Source: Candidatus [Bacteroides] periocalifornicus (lineage in GTDB: Bacteria; Bacteroidota; Bacteroidia; Bacteroidales; CAJPTX01). From it: 56,725 nt of DNA. The translations under genes and the position numbers were made by a program. Below are positions 19,901 to 27,947 of the stretch, piece by piece. The stretch spans positions 34,319 through 91,043 of the forward strand of contig LIIK01000004.1 in assembly GCA_001421095.1 (NCBI GenBank), written 5' to 3'. The notes under the pieces were generated by a model, which was given only the letters and a program-made list of their open reading frames with translations, had not been told where the DNA came from and searched no databases. The first letter of the stretch is position 1; each line of letters opens with the position of its first letter.

Positions 19901-20714
19901 GTGGATAGTGCCGCTGGATATGGAAACCAGCTACGGGCAGGGTATGCTCCAGTTCACGGGGGTGAATGGGCAGGAGGTCTGCCTTAGCGCCTACCAAGAC
20001 TTCACATTCGGCGGGCGGTCTAAGCGTGCCAACACAGACCATACCCCCCCCGAGATACAGCTCACCCTAGAGGACTACGCTCCCCGCGAACGCTGGGTGG
20101 TGAATGATAATCCCCTGCTTATAGCCCGCCTAGCCGATAGTAGCGGTATCAACAGCTCGGGGGCAACGGCAGCCCACGCCCTCACCGCTACGCTCAAGGG
20201 GCCTGAGAAGGTGGAGGAGGTGCGGCTTGATGACTACTACGTAGCCTCCACCAATACCTACCGAAAGGGCGAGATTCGCTATCGGTTCTCCCACCTAGCC
20301 CCTGGGAGCTACACCCTTACCCTGAAAGCCTGGGATACCTACAACAATGGGGCAGAGGCCAGCATTGCCTTTGAGGTGGTAGAGGAGGAGGCACCGCGGG
20401 TAAGCCACCTGTTGAACTACCCCAACCCCTTCACCAACGGCACCGATATCTACTTCGACGGAACGCATGCGGGGCAGCCCACCGAGGTCAGCATCCAGAT
20501 TTTCACCCTCGATGGCGAGCTGGTACGGACGATACGCCAGTACGAGAGCTCGCCGGGCTACCGCTATGGGCCCTACCACTGGGATGGGCGCGATGAGTGG
20601 GGGCGCGAGCTGGGCCGGGGGGTCTACTTCTACCGGGTCCGCGTGGGGCATCGTGCCGCCTTTTTCCACAAGGCCAGCAGCGCCGAGGGGTATGAGCGTA
20701 TGCTTAAGCTGTAG
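16944..20714 (+). CDS. porU: Type IX secretion system sortase PorU
   Basis: PorU is the surface peptidase of the C25 (gingipain-like) family. It cleaves the C-terminal sorting domain of T9SS cargo and links the cargo to anionic lipopolysaccharide. From the ATG at 16944 it has about 1256 residues. It starts with a signal peptide (MRILAVVAFWSLSILGIAQG), and a long N-terminal beta region follows. In the C25 domain, His766 (FNYIGHAGH) and Cys799 (VAASCSLAEYDQP) are the catalytic pair. The C-terminus (LLNYPNPFTNGTDIYFDG through GVYFYRVRV) is the FlgD-like/CTD region typical of PorU. A TTG at 16917 would lengthen the frame but lies upstream of the -7 box. The usual partner porV does not follow; a VapXD-like cassette does. 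Confidence 0.95.
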   Translation: MKAMRILAVVAFWSLSILGIAQGQRVDRHGVDWRASPQVHLDSLGGQYSLTGGYSAAPGAEVLHVATYPLEGGMPSATLEITGLEYADAPFSAAGLPWWLYTPSAPQATVVSARDRQCVEVRIPAFRLQGGILQILREYRVDWLPARGGIASLRTPGSYTGAAHSVLARGHWVKIAVTDGGVYQISYEDLVDQGLMNPSNLSVWGHAQPQLPYSNDAPNTDDLRQLPVHWVIRNGTSVGPGDYALVYLPGVSWWEWDAKSQMFTMQRSEYDSQAHYFITTDSQPVHVQAAGLHSASHTQSGYWALAGYIGDEVNLCSSGREWFSSAFRLSGERELDTRIGNCPAGSEVKIYARVAAASRAASQFQLSVDDAPIGAISTPAIAAGQSYLVQATTGEGRFTLTHPGGDVKVKMAYQPEGGSGTAWLSRFFVNARVPLAWQQDPILFHTDSIGHLGEYAALSIAGLPAEAELWDATDIFAPVRYASPATATVPAAERRRMLLFNPATRPRVTFLGGVENQDLHGMQTPDLLIVAHPDFLSQAERVAQIYRESPLTHLSVEVVSTPQVYNEFSSGNTDVTAIRNLARMLYWRGGGATGRFRHLLLVGKPSFGMGSSHTGTNYLPNYQAYNSYDKSLSFGTDDFFGLLDPGEGGEHGAMDIGVGRYSVESELEADMVVAHEEAYHNPANWGDWMGRLLFLADDGNENSFVENSDRLAKYVESHRPAMQCTRLFADAYPRQQSYPESSYPSVNAELHARIDQGTFLFNYIGHAGHQLGNESYLDINGVRKWKNRRCLPLFVAASCSLAEYDQPIERSLGENMLHLPNGGAIALISASRVSFSSGNYSFNSNLIAQLFPPTTDPAPTSLGTVYYKAKALTAGLENKRKYVMLGNPALPIPDMAATVRILSLNGKAPIGITDTIRAGDHVSLEVEMKDRKGELFDGDIYLQLAGPMRKTRTLGNNGNPPYEYEIRTGTAFRGHLTATGGKAQAEWIVPLDMETSYGQGMLQFTGVNGQEVCLSAYQDFTFGGRSKRANTDHTPPEIQLTLEDYAPRERWVVNDNPLLIARLADSSGINSSGATAAHALTATLKGPEKVEEVRLDDYYVASTNTYRKGEIRYRFSHLAPGSYTLTLKAWDTYNNGAEASIAFEVVEEEAPRVSHLLNYPNPFTNGTDIYFDGTHAGQPTEVSIQIFTLDGELVRTIRQYESSPGYRYGPYHWDGRDEWGRELGRGVYFYRVRVGHRAAFFHKASSAEGYERMLKL

Positions 20715-20722
20715 AAATTTTG

Positions 20723-20730
20723 TACCTTTG
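20723..20730 (+). promoter_or_regulatory. -7 box of the VapX-like/vapD cassette
   Basis: TACCTTTG is 25 nt before the ATG at 20756 and 8 nt after the porU stop. It gives the cassette its own promoter. Confidence 0.6.
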
Positions 20731-20755
20731 TGGGGAATAACCAACACCGAAAGCC

Positions 20756-20929
20756 ATGAAAGAGGGAGATATAGTGAAGGCATCGCCTGCGGTAACAGGG
20801 CATGATGACTGGATAACGGGAGTAGTGATTGATGTGGAACAAAATCCCTTTTTAGGAATCGTCATCTCAATAAGGGATGCCTTGGGTGATATATTCTGGG
20901 GAGAGGAAAAGTATTTTCAGCCCGCATAG
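20756..20929 (+). CDS. Small VapX-like candidate antitoxin
   Basis: A 57-residue acidic protein starting MKEGDIVKASPAVTGHDDW and ending GDIFWGEEKYFQPA. It has a small all-beta (SH3-like) look: GDIVKA, then ITGVVIDVEQNPFLGIVISI. It ends 2 nt before the vapD start and has its own -7 box. In Haemophilus the VapD ribonuclease is controlled by a small protein, VapX, encoded directly upstream. Position, size and coupling make this the likely antitoxin. Sequence similarity to VapX has not been tested. Confidence 0.75.
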   Translation: MKEGDIVKASPAVTGHDDWITGVVIDVEQNPFLGIVISIRDALGDIFWGEEKYFQPA

Positions 20930-20931
20930 CT

Positions 20932-21219
20932 ATGTATGCAATCGCATTCGACATGGTAGTGGCGGAGCTTAAGCTCCACTACCCCAAACAGTATACACAG
21001 GCTTACTTCGATATAAGAAAGACGCTCAGACCCTTTGAGTTCTACTCGGTTGAGGGCAGCCTCTACCTCTCTGAGAAGAACGACCTGGCCAACCTCTACC
21101 TCGCGATAGAGGCGCTCAAGGGCATCGACTGGTTCAGAACGGCGGTGCGGGATATTAGGGCCTTCCGGCTCAATGACCGCAGCGATTTTACGGAGGTGGT
21201 AAAAGGCGAGGTCGCTTAA
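20932..21219 (+). CDS. vapD: VapD endoribonuclease toxin
   Basis: A 95-residue protein matching the VapD family over its whole length. It starts MYAIAFDMVV, continues through YTQAYFDIRKTL and VEGSLYLSEKNDLANLYLAI, and ends in the near-invariant VRDIRAFRLNDRSDFTEVVK. VapD is a small ferredoxin-fold RNase structurally related to Cas2. Asp7 and Ser43 sit where residues important for activity have been described in other VapD proteins. It follows the small VapX-like gene by 2 nt and precedes a DUF695-RraB gene by 17 nt, so the three appear to be one operon. No cas genes are nearby, so a role in CRISPR adaptation is unlikely. Confidence 0.92.
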   Translation: MYAIAFDMVVAELKLHYPKQYTQAYFDIRKTLRPFEFYSVEGSLYLSEKNDLANLYLAIEALKGIDWFRTAVRDIRAFRLNDRSDFTEVVKGEVA

Positions 21220-21236
21220 TCTGGAACACGTCTCTA

Positions 21237-22016
21237 ATGAAAAGCTTCAAGGAACAGTACCCCGATTACCAGGAGAACTGGACGTACTACTTCACATCCT
21301 TCTCTGACGAGAGGGCTTCGGTGGCGCTAGACCTCAACCTCTTGGAGAAGGCCCCGGTGAATGGGTATCAATGGCGCTGCGTGCTGATGGTGCGGCTAGA
21401 GGATAGCATACGCGGGCACTACCAAGAACTGGATGATATGGACGATGCCGCGGCAGCCTACCTCACCGAGTCGATAGATGCCGTGCGTGTGGGGCGCATC
21501 ACCTTTGAGGATCAGCTGCACTACATCTACTACCTGAACCAGGACACCAACCCTAAGGCTGGGCTAAAGGGGGTGCTGGACAAATGGAAGGTCGAGTGGG
21601 AGGTGGAGCTGGTGGCAGAGCCCGATTGGCACACCTACCTGCAGGTACTCTACCCCGATCGCTACGAGGAGAGCCAGATTCACAATAGGGAGATCTACGA
21701 GCAGCTCAAGGAGCAGGGAGACGACGGGAGCGAACGGCGCCCGGTAACCCACTGGAGCTACTTTGAGACCCCGGCAGACCGCAAGCAGTTCGTGAAACTG
21801 GTGTTGGCCTCGGGCTATGAGATTGGCGAGGAGCTGGATGCTGATGAGAAGACTGAGGATGGGCAGGTGAACGAGTTGCGCTACGGGCTGATGTACTGGC
21901 GCTCGCAGACCATAGAACCCGAGGAGATGGATGCCGCCTGCGCTCGGTTGATCAGCCAGAGCGAGGAAAACAACGGCTACTACGACGGCTGGGAAACCGA
22001 GGTGAAGGGGAAGTAG
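21237..22016 (+). CDS. DUF695-RraB fusion protein (copy 1)
   Basis: A 259-residue acidic cytoplasmic protein with two recognisable parts. Residues 1-135 resemble DUF695 (YYFTSFSDERASVALDLNL). Residues 170-255 resemble the ribonuclease E inhibitor RraB (THWSYFETPADRKQFVKLV, then the diagnostic ending NNGYYDGWETEV). RraB in enterobacteria binds and inhibits RNase E, but Bacteroidota carry only the RNase E/G type, so the target here is open. It sits 17 nt downstream of vapD, raising the possibility that it restrains an RNase in this operon; that is inference. A paralogue lies at 32511-33284. Confidence 0.8.
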   Translation: MKSFKEQYPDYQENWTYYFTSFSDERASVALDLNLLEKAPVNGYQWRCVLMVRLEDSIRGHYQELDDMDDAAAAYLTESIDAVRVGRITFEDQLHYIYYLNQDTNPKAGLKGVLDKWKVEWEVELVAEPDWHTYLQVLYPDRYEESQIHNREIYEQLKEQGDDGSERRPVTHWSYFETPADRKQFVKLVLASGYEIGEELDADEKTEDGQVNELRYGLMYWRSQTIEPEEMDAACARLISQSEENNGYYDGWETEVKGK

Positions 22017-22297
22017 CCGGGAGCAGGAAGGGAATGCTGCAACAGAACTCGCACGTATTCAGGCCATGGAGAGGGCTTTTTCCTATTCGTGTGGTTAAAT
22101 ACGTTTAATCAACTTCTTACATTCATCGAGGGCGGTAAAGAAGCGGTGTGCTGTGTCGTTCAATATTTTTTACAGAGAGTTCATATTGGTTAGTTAGCCC
22201 CCCAAAACTACCGATCAGCAGAAGCGTAAAACCTACCCCCCAAGCACCCTTCACCCTCCCCTACCATCCTGCATGAATGGGTGGTAGGGGAGGGTGG
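22017..22297. other. Gene-free stretch between the DUF695-RraB gene and the next promoter
   Basis: No gene is seen. A weak hairpin followed by TTTTT near 22064-22082 could end the upstream operon. A much stronger hairpin (22252-22296) occupies the right end. Confidence 0.5.
22252..22296. repeat. 18-bp hairpin abutting a -33 element
   Basis: The arms 22252-22269 and 22279-22296 pair over 18 bp with one G-U wobble and a 9-nt loop. The arm ends directly at the -33 TTG (22298). No T run follows, so it may be an operator-like palindrome or an upstream terminator. Confidence 0.65.
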
Positions 22298-22328
22298 TTG
22301 CAATACCCATCTACAAGCCCTACCTTTG
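22298..22328 (+). promoter_or_regulatory. Full Bacteroidota-type promoter
   Basis: TTG at 22298-22300, 20 nt, then TACCTTTG at 22321-22328. This is one of the two best promoters in the window. It drives either the small frame at 22367 or a long leader for the subtilase gene at 22593. Confidence 0.7.
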
Positions 22329-22366
22329 CGCCATGCAACACATCGGATCGGGCAGGAGGCTACCCT

Positions 22367-22525
22367 ATGGTAACTCCTAATAATCAATCAATAAATCTTT
22401 GTAAAAAGGCAGAATTGCTGCGCTGCGTGGGCGGCGCAGTGCGTTTTTTATGCGCCTATTGCGGAGTTATTTTTGGGGTGTTGCTTTTTATTGGTGCAAG
22501 GCGAGGAACAGGACTGCAGGGATGA
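22367..22525 (+). CDS. Candidate small hydrophobic protein
   Basis: A 52-residue frame with ATG at 22367, stop at 22523, and an unusually good ribosome-binding site: AGGAGG at 22354-22359, 7 nt before the ATG. A strong promoter lies 38 nt upstream. The C-terminal half (FLCAYCGVIFGVLLFIGA) could be a membrane helix. Against it, codon use differs from its neighbours, and a terminator-like hairpin lies inside the frame. The same DNA could instead make a small RNA or an attenuated leader. I recognise no family. Confidence 0.3.
   Translation: MVTPNNQSINLCKKAELLRCVGGAVRFLCAYCGVIFGVLLFIGARRGTGLQG
22419..22449 (+). terminator. Terminator-like hairpin in the leader
   Basis: A 9-bp GC-rich stem (22419-22427 with 22435-22443, including G-U pairs) with a 7-nt loop is followed by TTTTTT. 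It would end a transcript of about 115 nt starting at the 22321 box, or attenuate expression of the subtilase gene. Confidence 0.55.
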
Positions 22526-22592
22526 GCCTTTTGGCTAGATTTTAGAGTTTTCATTTTCAGTATATAAAAAAAGGACCCAAACACAAGAGCGT

Positions 22593-25500
22593 ATGAAGCG
22601 ATTCGGATTAGGGCTTCTGGCGGTGCTCACATGGGCATCGGTATGCTGGGGGCAGACGGTGCGCTTCGGTCGGCATCAGGTTACACCGCCCGAGAATGTG
22701 GTGCAGGCGAGGGTTAGGGGGGCTAAGCCCCAAACTACGAGCCTAGGCCCCCCCGCCAAGGGACGCGTGAATGTCCTGGTGCAGTTTGCCTGCGAGCCAA
22801 CGTTATCCATGCAGAAAGCCGCGCAGGCTAAGGGGGTAGAGCTCTACAGCTACGTAGGGGGCAACGCCTACTTGGGCAGTGTGCCCGCCCAGGCTAAGCC
22901 CACGGATTTTGCGGGGACGGGGCTGAAATCCGTAATCGCCACCGAGCCCTCATGGCGGATTAGCGACGAGCTGGCTGCGGGTATCATACCAGAGTACGCC
23001 AAGCAGGGCGACGACGAGGTGGCGGTAGTGGTGGCGTGGCATCCGAATGTAGATGCCCAGTTCGTGAGCGGCTACCTACAGCGCGAAGGATACCGCTATA
23101 TCCCGGGTAGCCTATCGGCCCAGCTGCGGCAGGTGGAGCTTATATGCCCGCTGGCCAAAGCCAAGAGGCTTGCCGAGCAGGGATGGATCGCGCTGGTGAA
23201 GCCTGTGGCGCCAGAACCCGTGGAGCTGAATAGCACGGGGGCTATGCTGAGCCGTGCCCACGTACTCAGAATGCCTACGGTACTTGGCGGACTAGGGCTT
23301 ACCGGCAAGGGGGTAAAAGTGGGGGTATGGGATGGCAACGTAGAGCCGCACATCGACTTCGGGAGTCACTTGTACGTGCGCGAATACGAGAAGAGCGGTA
23401 GCTGGCACGGGATCCACGTGGCTGGCACGGTGGCTGGTGGTGGCTATAAAGATGTGGATGCCACTAGTATGGCGCCAGCTGCGGAACTCTACACCTGGAA
23501 TTTCGGGAGGTCGAGCAACGGGAAAATACCTGCCGTGGAGATGCTCGAAGAGCATGCCAACAGCCATATAAGCATCACGCAGAATAGCTATGGCCTGGCA
23601 CAGACCTACCTCTGCTTGCTCTGGGATAAGATCAGCTACAGCTTTGGCGAGGCGAACAATCTCGACTACCTGAGCTACACCTACCCGCAGATGACCCACG
23701 TATTCGCCGTGGGCAATGAGCAGGGAGCGTGCGACAAGGCGTTCGGTACTACGGCTGCCAGGAGCAAGAGCGCGATCTACGTAGGCGCCGTGAACATGAA
23801 GGGCGAGATGAGCGATTTTAGCAGCTTTGGCCCTACAGACGATGGCCGCATAGTACCCACCATCTGCGCAAAAGGGGTAGGGGTATACAGCACCAAGGAT
23901 GGTAACGGCTACGCTAGCGACAACGGTACAAGCATGGCTTGCCCCACCGCCAGCGGGCACATAGCACTGCTCACAGAGCTTTACCATCGTAGCCACGGGG
24001 GGGTAGATCCGGAGAATGCCCTGGTGAAGGCCCTTGTGGCCAATACGGCTAACGATGGGGGGAATCCAGGGCCAGACTATAAGTTCGGCTACGGGGTGCT
24101 GAATGCCGAGGCAGCTGCTAAGGTCCTACAGAACGGTTGGTACGTAAGCCACGAGCTTGGGACTGGGGATGAATTCGAGCAGCAGATTCAGGTGCCAGCA
24201 GGCGCAAAAGGGCTACGCGTAATGATAGCTTGGAGCGACCCAGCAGCCGAGAAGAAGTATGCCTACGGGGAAAAAGCGCTGATCAATGACCTAGACCTCT
24301 GGGTGGAGGCCAACGGTACTACTACGCTCCCGTGGGTGCTGGATAAGGATAATCCAGACAGGCCAGCCACCCAAGCCCAAGACCACCTCAATCCGGTAGA
24401 GCAGGTAACCATAGCCAACCCCGCCGCGGGGCTCTACAAGGCCAAGGTGAAGGGCAAGAGCGTAATGCTAGGGGGAAGGCAGAAATTCTGGATGGTGTGG
24501 TACTTTGAGCCGGCGGAGATGCGGCTGGTAACCCCTGCGGGCGGGGAGGTCTTTGAGCCAGGAGAGCGGATCTTGATGGTGGTGGATAACCCAAGCAAGA
24601 GCCTCTACACCGAGATTAGCTACGATGACGGCAAGAGCTACGAGCGGAAGGGTACTGCGGAATTCAACGGCAGTAACATGGGCGTAGGGCTTGCCATTCC
24701 GGCCAAGGCCCCTGCTACCAACACGGCCAGACTACGGCTAACCGATGCCCAGGGGCATGTGCTGGTGAGCGAGCGTTTCACCATTCTCCCCCGCCCGGTG
24801 GGTGTTATACTCCACGAGGAGGCTTGCAGCAAAGGGAGCTGGTATCTCTCTTGGCAGTGCCGGCATGAGCAGGCTAGCGATTTCGGATACCGTGTGCTGC
24901 GTTTTGACGTGGATAAGAATGAATGGAAGATAACGGCTGAAATAGCCGCGGGTGAAGAGCTGAAGTATGCCGTAAAACCTGGGGATCTCGCCCACGATAC
25001 CCGTAATCTCTGGGCGGTGCAGGTGGTGTGGAAGGATGCCAAGGGGAATGAAGTGCTGGGTAAGCGCTCTTGGGGTGAACTGGCTGAATACGCCCCGGGC
25101 AATCTGGCAATCAAAGAGGCCGATTTGCCGTTCTACGAGACGTTCGACGTGCTGCCTCCACGCTTCACCAGCGTTACGGCAGGGTACAATATGAAGGTGA
25201 GCTATCCGCCTACGCCCAGCGACCTGATGAAGAAACCCCACAGCCACCAGCTCTTTACCAAGATCGGGAGCGTGAAGGATATACCGGACTACACGGCCCC
25301 GTTTGACGAGAAGAAGAACCCTGGGAAGCAACTGGTGCTGCAGAGCTGCAATCTGGACCTGATGGGCATCCCTGCGGGCACTAAGCTCGAGCTCCACAGC
25401 TACATGCTGCTAACCCAGAGCGGGGTAGACGATAGCCTACAGCGCACAAGCCAGCTACGGGCTGTGGTGGTAGACGGAGAGGGTGAGCATGTGCTGAAGA

Positions 25501-27947
25501 ATACCCTAGGGCAGGAGGTGATGATATGCGATAATGGCCTGGTGCATGAGTACTACTGGGATATTAGCGCGTATGCTGAGAAGAAGATCGATGCCCTGCG
25601 GCTGGAGTGGGCGGGCCTTAAAGCATCGGCTGCTATACAGATGCACTACTGGGGAATACAAAAGGCCAACCCGAGCTACGATCCGGCCATCTATCGCCTG
25701 CGTAAGCCGAACGACGCTCCCCACATGGGCGAGGAAGAAATCAGCTTCATACTGTGGAACAAGGGGTCGGAAACCATAAAGTCGCTCCCGGTGGTGGTAA
25801 CCCTAAATGGGGCAGTGAAGGGTACGCACATGGCCAAGGCTCTACTCCCCCATGAGGAGCGAATGGTGAGAATGCCGGTAGATTTCAGCAGCACGAACCC
25901 CGATGGCGAGGAGTTCACGCAGCGGGTACAGCTCCCCACCGAGGGAAGTGGCAAGCCTGCCGATAAGTTCCGCGAGGCGATGGTGAATAACCTCGGGAAT
26001 CTTTACCCGATGCCCGCTAGCTGGAGAACCTACCAGCTGTTCGGCGTAGAAATCCCAGCGGTAACAGTAGAGAGCCAGGAGGTGCGGGGCTCTCTGAAAT
26101 TCACCGATATGGGTGGGGTTCGGCATCCGTATACTCCGCTGCAGAAGGTGATGGTTCAGTTCACCCCCCATACGCGGGGAAAGATGCTGCGGCTAACCGT
26201 GAAGGATTGGGATCTTGCGGGTCTCGATTCTCTCACAATCTACAACGGGCATGTGCATAAGGGCGCTTTTGAGAAGGCTGCCCACATGCATGCGGTGCTA
26301 GACAATAATCGCCCTGCCGTTGTGCTGAAGGATAAGAGTACTAACGAGTTGGTAGTGGAATCGCATGCCAAGGATGGGAGCCTATTCGTTTTCTTCCACG
26401 CCCGCAGCGGGTTGTCTGCCGAGGGTTGGCAGGCAGAACTGGCGGAGATCGAGAAGGTGAATACCGTGGCGTTAACCGAGCTCGCACTCCCCTCTGTTCC
26501 GATACAAGGCGGCGAGGCTGTGGTGAAATTCAAGCTGAAGAACATGACAGTTCGACAGCTGGAGAAGGTGCCGGTGTTACTCTACGCCAACACCCAACCC
26601 AAGCCTCTGCGCGAGGAGGTTACGCTGGCGATGAAGGAAGAAGAACAGGAGTTTTCCTTTACCCAGAAGCTGGCGATGCCTCTTCCCGTGCGGGCGAATG
26701 TGGAGATAGTGGCAGATGCGTTGGATGGGGATTACTCTGATAACGCAAAGCAGGCCACCCTGCTGAATGATAGGTATTGGGCGGGCGGAAAGGTGGACGA
26801 TACCGCGAGCCTACACCTACAGCAGGCCTACATGTGGCCTACAGAAATCAGGCTGCCCTACACGCCTTACTATCTGCAGTACGACCTGCAGCAGAAAGTA
26901 CCCCTCTACGCCAATGCAAGCAACAGGCTGGTGCTGAAACTGTGGAATACGGTGGATGAGGATTTGCTCCCTGCCAAGGCGCATCTGTTCCTAGATGCAG
27001 ATGATAACGGGGATTTCAACGGGGCAAAAGAGCATTTCACCGTAGACCTGCGGAAAGGGGAGACGGAGTATAGCATCCCGGTAGATCTCACAGGGGTCGC
27101 CCCGAGGAATGATTGCCGGATGCGCCTAGTGGTGATGAGGGATGAAGATCTGGTGAAATTCCAGGAGAATGGGGATGTTACCCATGGGTATGCTGTGGAT
27201 ATTGCGGCAGACATTAAAGCTGGCTCTAATCCTCAGGGTGATGATATAGAGGTTGGGGATATCCTGGCATTGCCCGTAAGCGTGAGCCTGAACACGGACT
27301 ATCCTGTGGGCGTGCGGCTCGCGAACCGTGGCATAGCCGATGCGCAAGGGAAGAAGGTGGCTCTGTATGTGGATGGAGTGCAGTTAGCCGAGGAGACGGT
27401 GGCCGAATCCATTCCAGCCTGCGGCGGTACGCTGGAGTACGCCTTTACGGCCAAGGTGCGTGTATCTACAACGGGTAAGCATACGGTAAAGGTGTCGGTA
27501 GAGCCAGATGCGACCCCTGCGAATGACAGCAAAACGCTGGAGATCTTCACCGAGGCCACTGAGCCGTTTGCGATTTACCAGCCTGGGGGGATTAAAGGTG
27601 AAAAGATAGAGCTTGCCAAGGCCTTACTACAGACTGGGCGTGATGCCAGCTTCGAGTGCTGGGCCTACCCCTACGCGCCTGGACAGCTGTTTACCGCCAA
27701 GGGTCTGCAGATCTTGATAGCCTGGGAAGGGCTAGAGATTGCCGAGAGAGAGGTAGAACCCTATTCGGTGGCGGTGCTACTGGATGGGGCAAAGGCCCTC
27801 TACACCCCTAAGGCTGTACCCCAGCTGCTAAAGGGTGGATGGCATCACTTCGCATTCAGCCTCACGGGCGGTGGTGAAAGGGAACTGAAGGTCTGGATAG
27901 ACGGTGAGCCGCTTACATTTGAGCAGGCAGGAGCAGTGCGGGTGTGA
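22593..27947 (+). CDS. Giant secreted S8 (subtilisin-like) peptidase, N-terminal part of a frameshifted gene
   Basis: 1784 residues. The signal peptide is MKRFGLGLLAVLTWASVCWG. An N-terminal domain of about 220 residues precedes the subtilase domain with a complete triad: Asp247 (GVWDGNV), His272 (WHGIHVAGT) and Ser447 (NGTSMACPT). Downstream lie a jelly-roll/P-like domain (about 520-645), Ig- and fibronectin-like segments, a CUB-like domain (about 1170-1290) and CARDB-like segments. From about residue 1656 a concanavalin/LamG-like domain begins, but the frame stops inside it. The next frame (27944) continues that domain, so the two were one protein of about 2860 residues. Restoring one G in the GGG run at 27940-27942 would join them. 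It is probably exported to the cell surface. Confidence 0.88.
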   Translation: MKRFGLGLLAVLTWASVCWGQTVRFGRHQVTPPENVVQARVRGAKPQTTSLGPPAKGRVNVLVQFACEPTLSMQKAAQAKGVELYSYVGGNAYLGSVPAQAKPTDFAGTGLKSVIATEPSWRISDELAAGIIPEYAKQGDDEVAVVVAWHPNVDAQFVSGYLQREGYRYIPGSLSAQLRQVELICPLAKAKRLAEQGWIALVKPVAPEPVELNSTGAMLSRAHVLRMPTVLGGLGLTGKGVKVGVWDGNVEPHIDFGSHLYVREYEKSGSWHGIHVAGTVAGGGYKDVDATSMAPAAELYTWNFGRSSNGKIPAVEMLEEHANSHISITQNSYGLAQTYLCLLWDKISYSFGEANNLDYLSYTYPQMTHVFAVGNEQGACDKAFGTTAARSKSAIYVGAVNMKGEMSDFSSFGPTDDGRIVPTICAKGVGVYSTKDGNGYASDNGTSMACPTASGHIALLTELYHRSHGGVDPENALVKALVANTANDGGNPGPDYKFGYGVLNAEAAAKVLQNGWYVSHELGTGDEFEQQIQVPAGAKGLRVMIAWSDPAAEKKYAYGEKALINDLDLWVEANGTTTLPWVLDKDNPDRPATQAQDHLNPVEQVTIANPAAGLYKAKVKGKSVMLGGRQKFWMVWYFEPAEMRLVTPAGGEVFEPGERILMVVDNPSKSLYTEISYDDGKSYERKGTAEFNGSNMGVGLAIPAKAPATNTARLRLTDAQGHVLVSERFTILPRPVGVILHEEACSKGSWYLSWQCRHEQASDFGYRVLRFDVDKNEWKITAEIAAGEELKYAVKPGDLAHDTRNLWAVQVVWKDAKGNEVLGKRSWGELAEYAPGNLAIKEADLPFYETFDVLPPRFTSVTAGYNMKVSYPPTPSDLMKKPHSHQLFTKIGSVKDIPDYTAPFDEKKNPGKQLVLQSCNLDLMGIPAGTKLELHSYMLLTQSGVDDSLQRTSQLRAVVVDGEGEHVLKNTLGQEVMICDNGLVHEYYWDISAYAEKKIDALRLEWAGLKASAAIQMHYWGIQKANPSYDPAIYRLRKPNDAPHMGEEEISFILWNKGSETIKSLPVVVTLNGAVKGTHMAKALLPHEERMVRMPVDFSSTNPDGEEFTQRVQLPTEGSGKPADKFREAMVNNLGNLYPMPASWRTYQLFGVEIPAVTVESQEVRGSLKFTDMGGVRHPYTPLQKVMVQFTPHTRGKMLRLTVKDWDLAGLDSLTIYNGHVHKGAFEKAAHMHAVLDNNRPAVVLKDKSTNELVVESHAKDGSLFVFFHARSGLSAEGWQAELAEIEKVNTVALTELALPSVPIQGGEAVVKFKLKNMTVRQLEKVPVLLYANTQPKPLREEVTLAMKEEEQEFSFTQKLAMPLPVRANVEIVADALDGDYSDNAKQATLLNDRYWAGGKVDDTASLHLQQAYMWPTEIRLPYTPYYLQYDLQQKVPLYANASNRLVLKLWNTVDEDLLPAKAHLFLDADDNGDFNGAKEHFTVDLRKGETEYSIPVDLTGVAPRNDCRMRLVVMRDEDLVKFQENGDVTHGYAVDIAADIKAGSNPQGDDIEVGDILALPVSVSLNTDYPVGVRLANRGIADAQGKKVALYVDGVQLAEETVAESIPACGGTLEYAFTAKVRVSTTGKHTVKVSVEPDATPANDSKTLEIFTEATEPFAIYQPGGIKGEKIELAKALLQTGRDASFECWAYPYAPGQLFTAKGLQILIAWEGLEIAEREVEPYSVAVLLDGAKALYTPKAVPQLLKGGWHHFAFSLTGGGERELKVWIDGEPLTFEQAGAVRV

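Noticed and set aside
20932..21219. VapD considered as a Cas2 protein
   Set aside because: Full-length VapD signatures are present, there are no cas genes or repeats nearby, and the gene is coupled to a small antitoxin-like gene.
22277..22366. Longer version of the small frame starting at 22277
   Set aside because: That start lies upstream of the promoter. Only the ATG at 22367 has a Shine-Dalgarno sequence.
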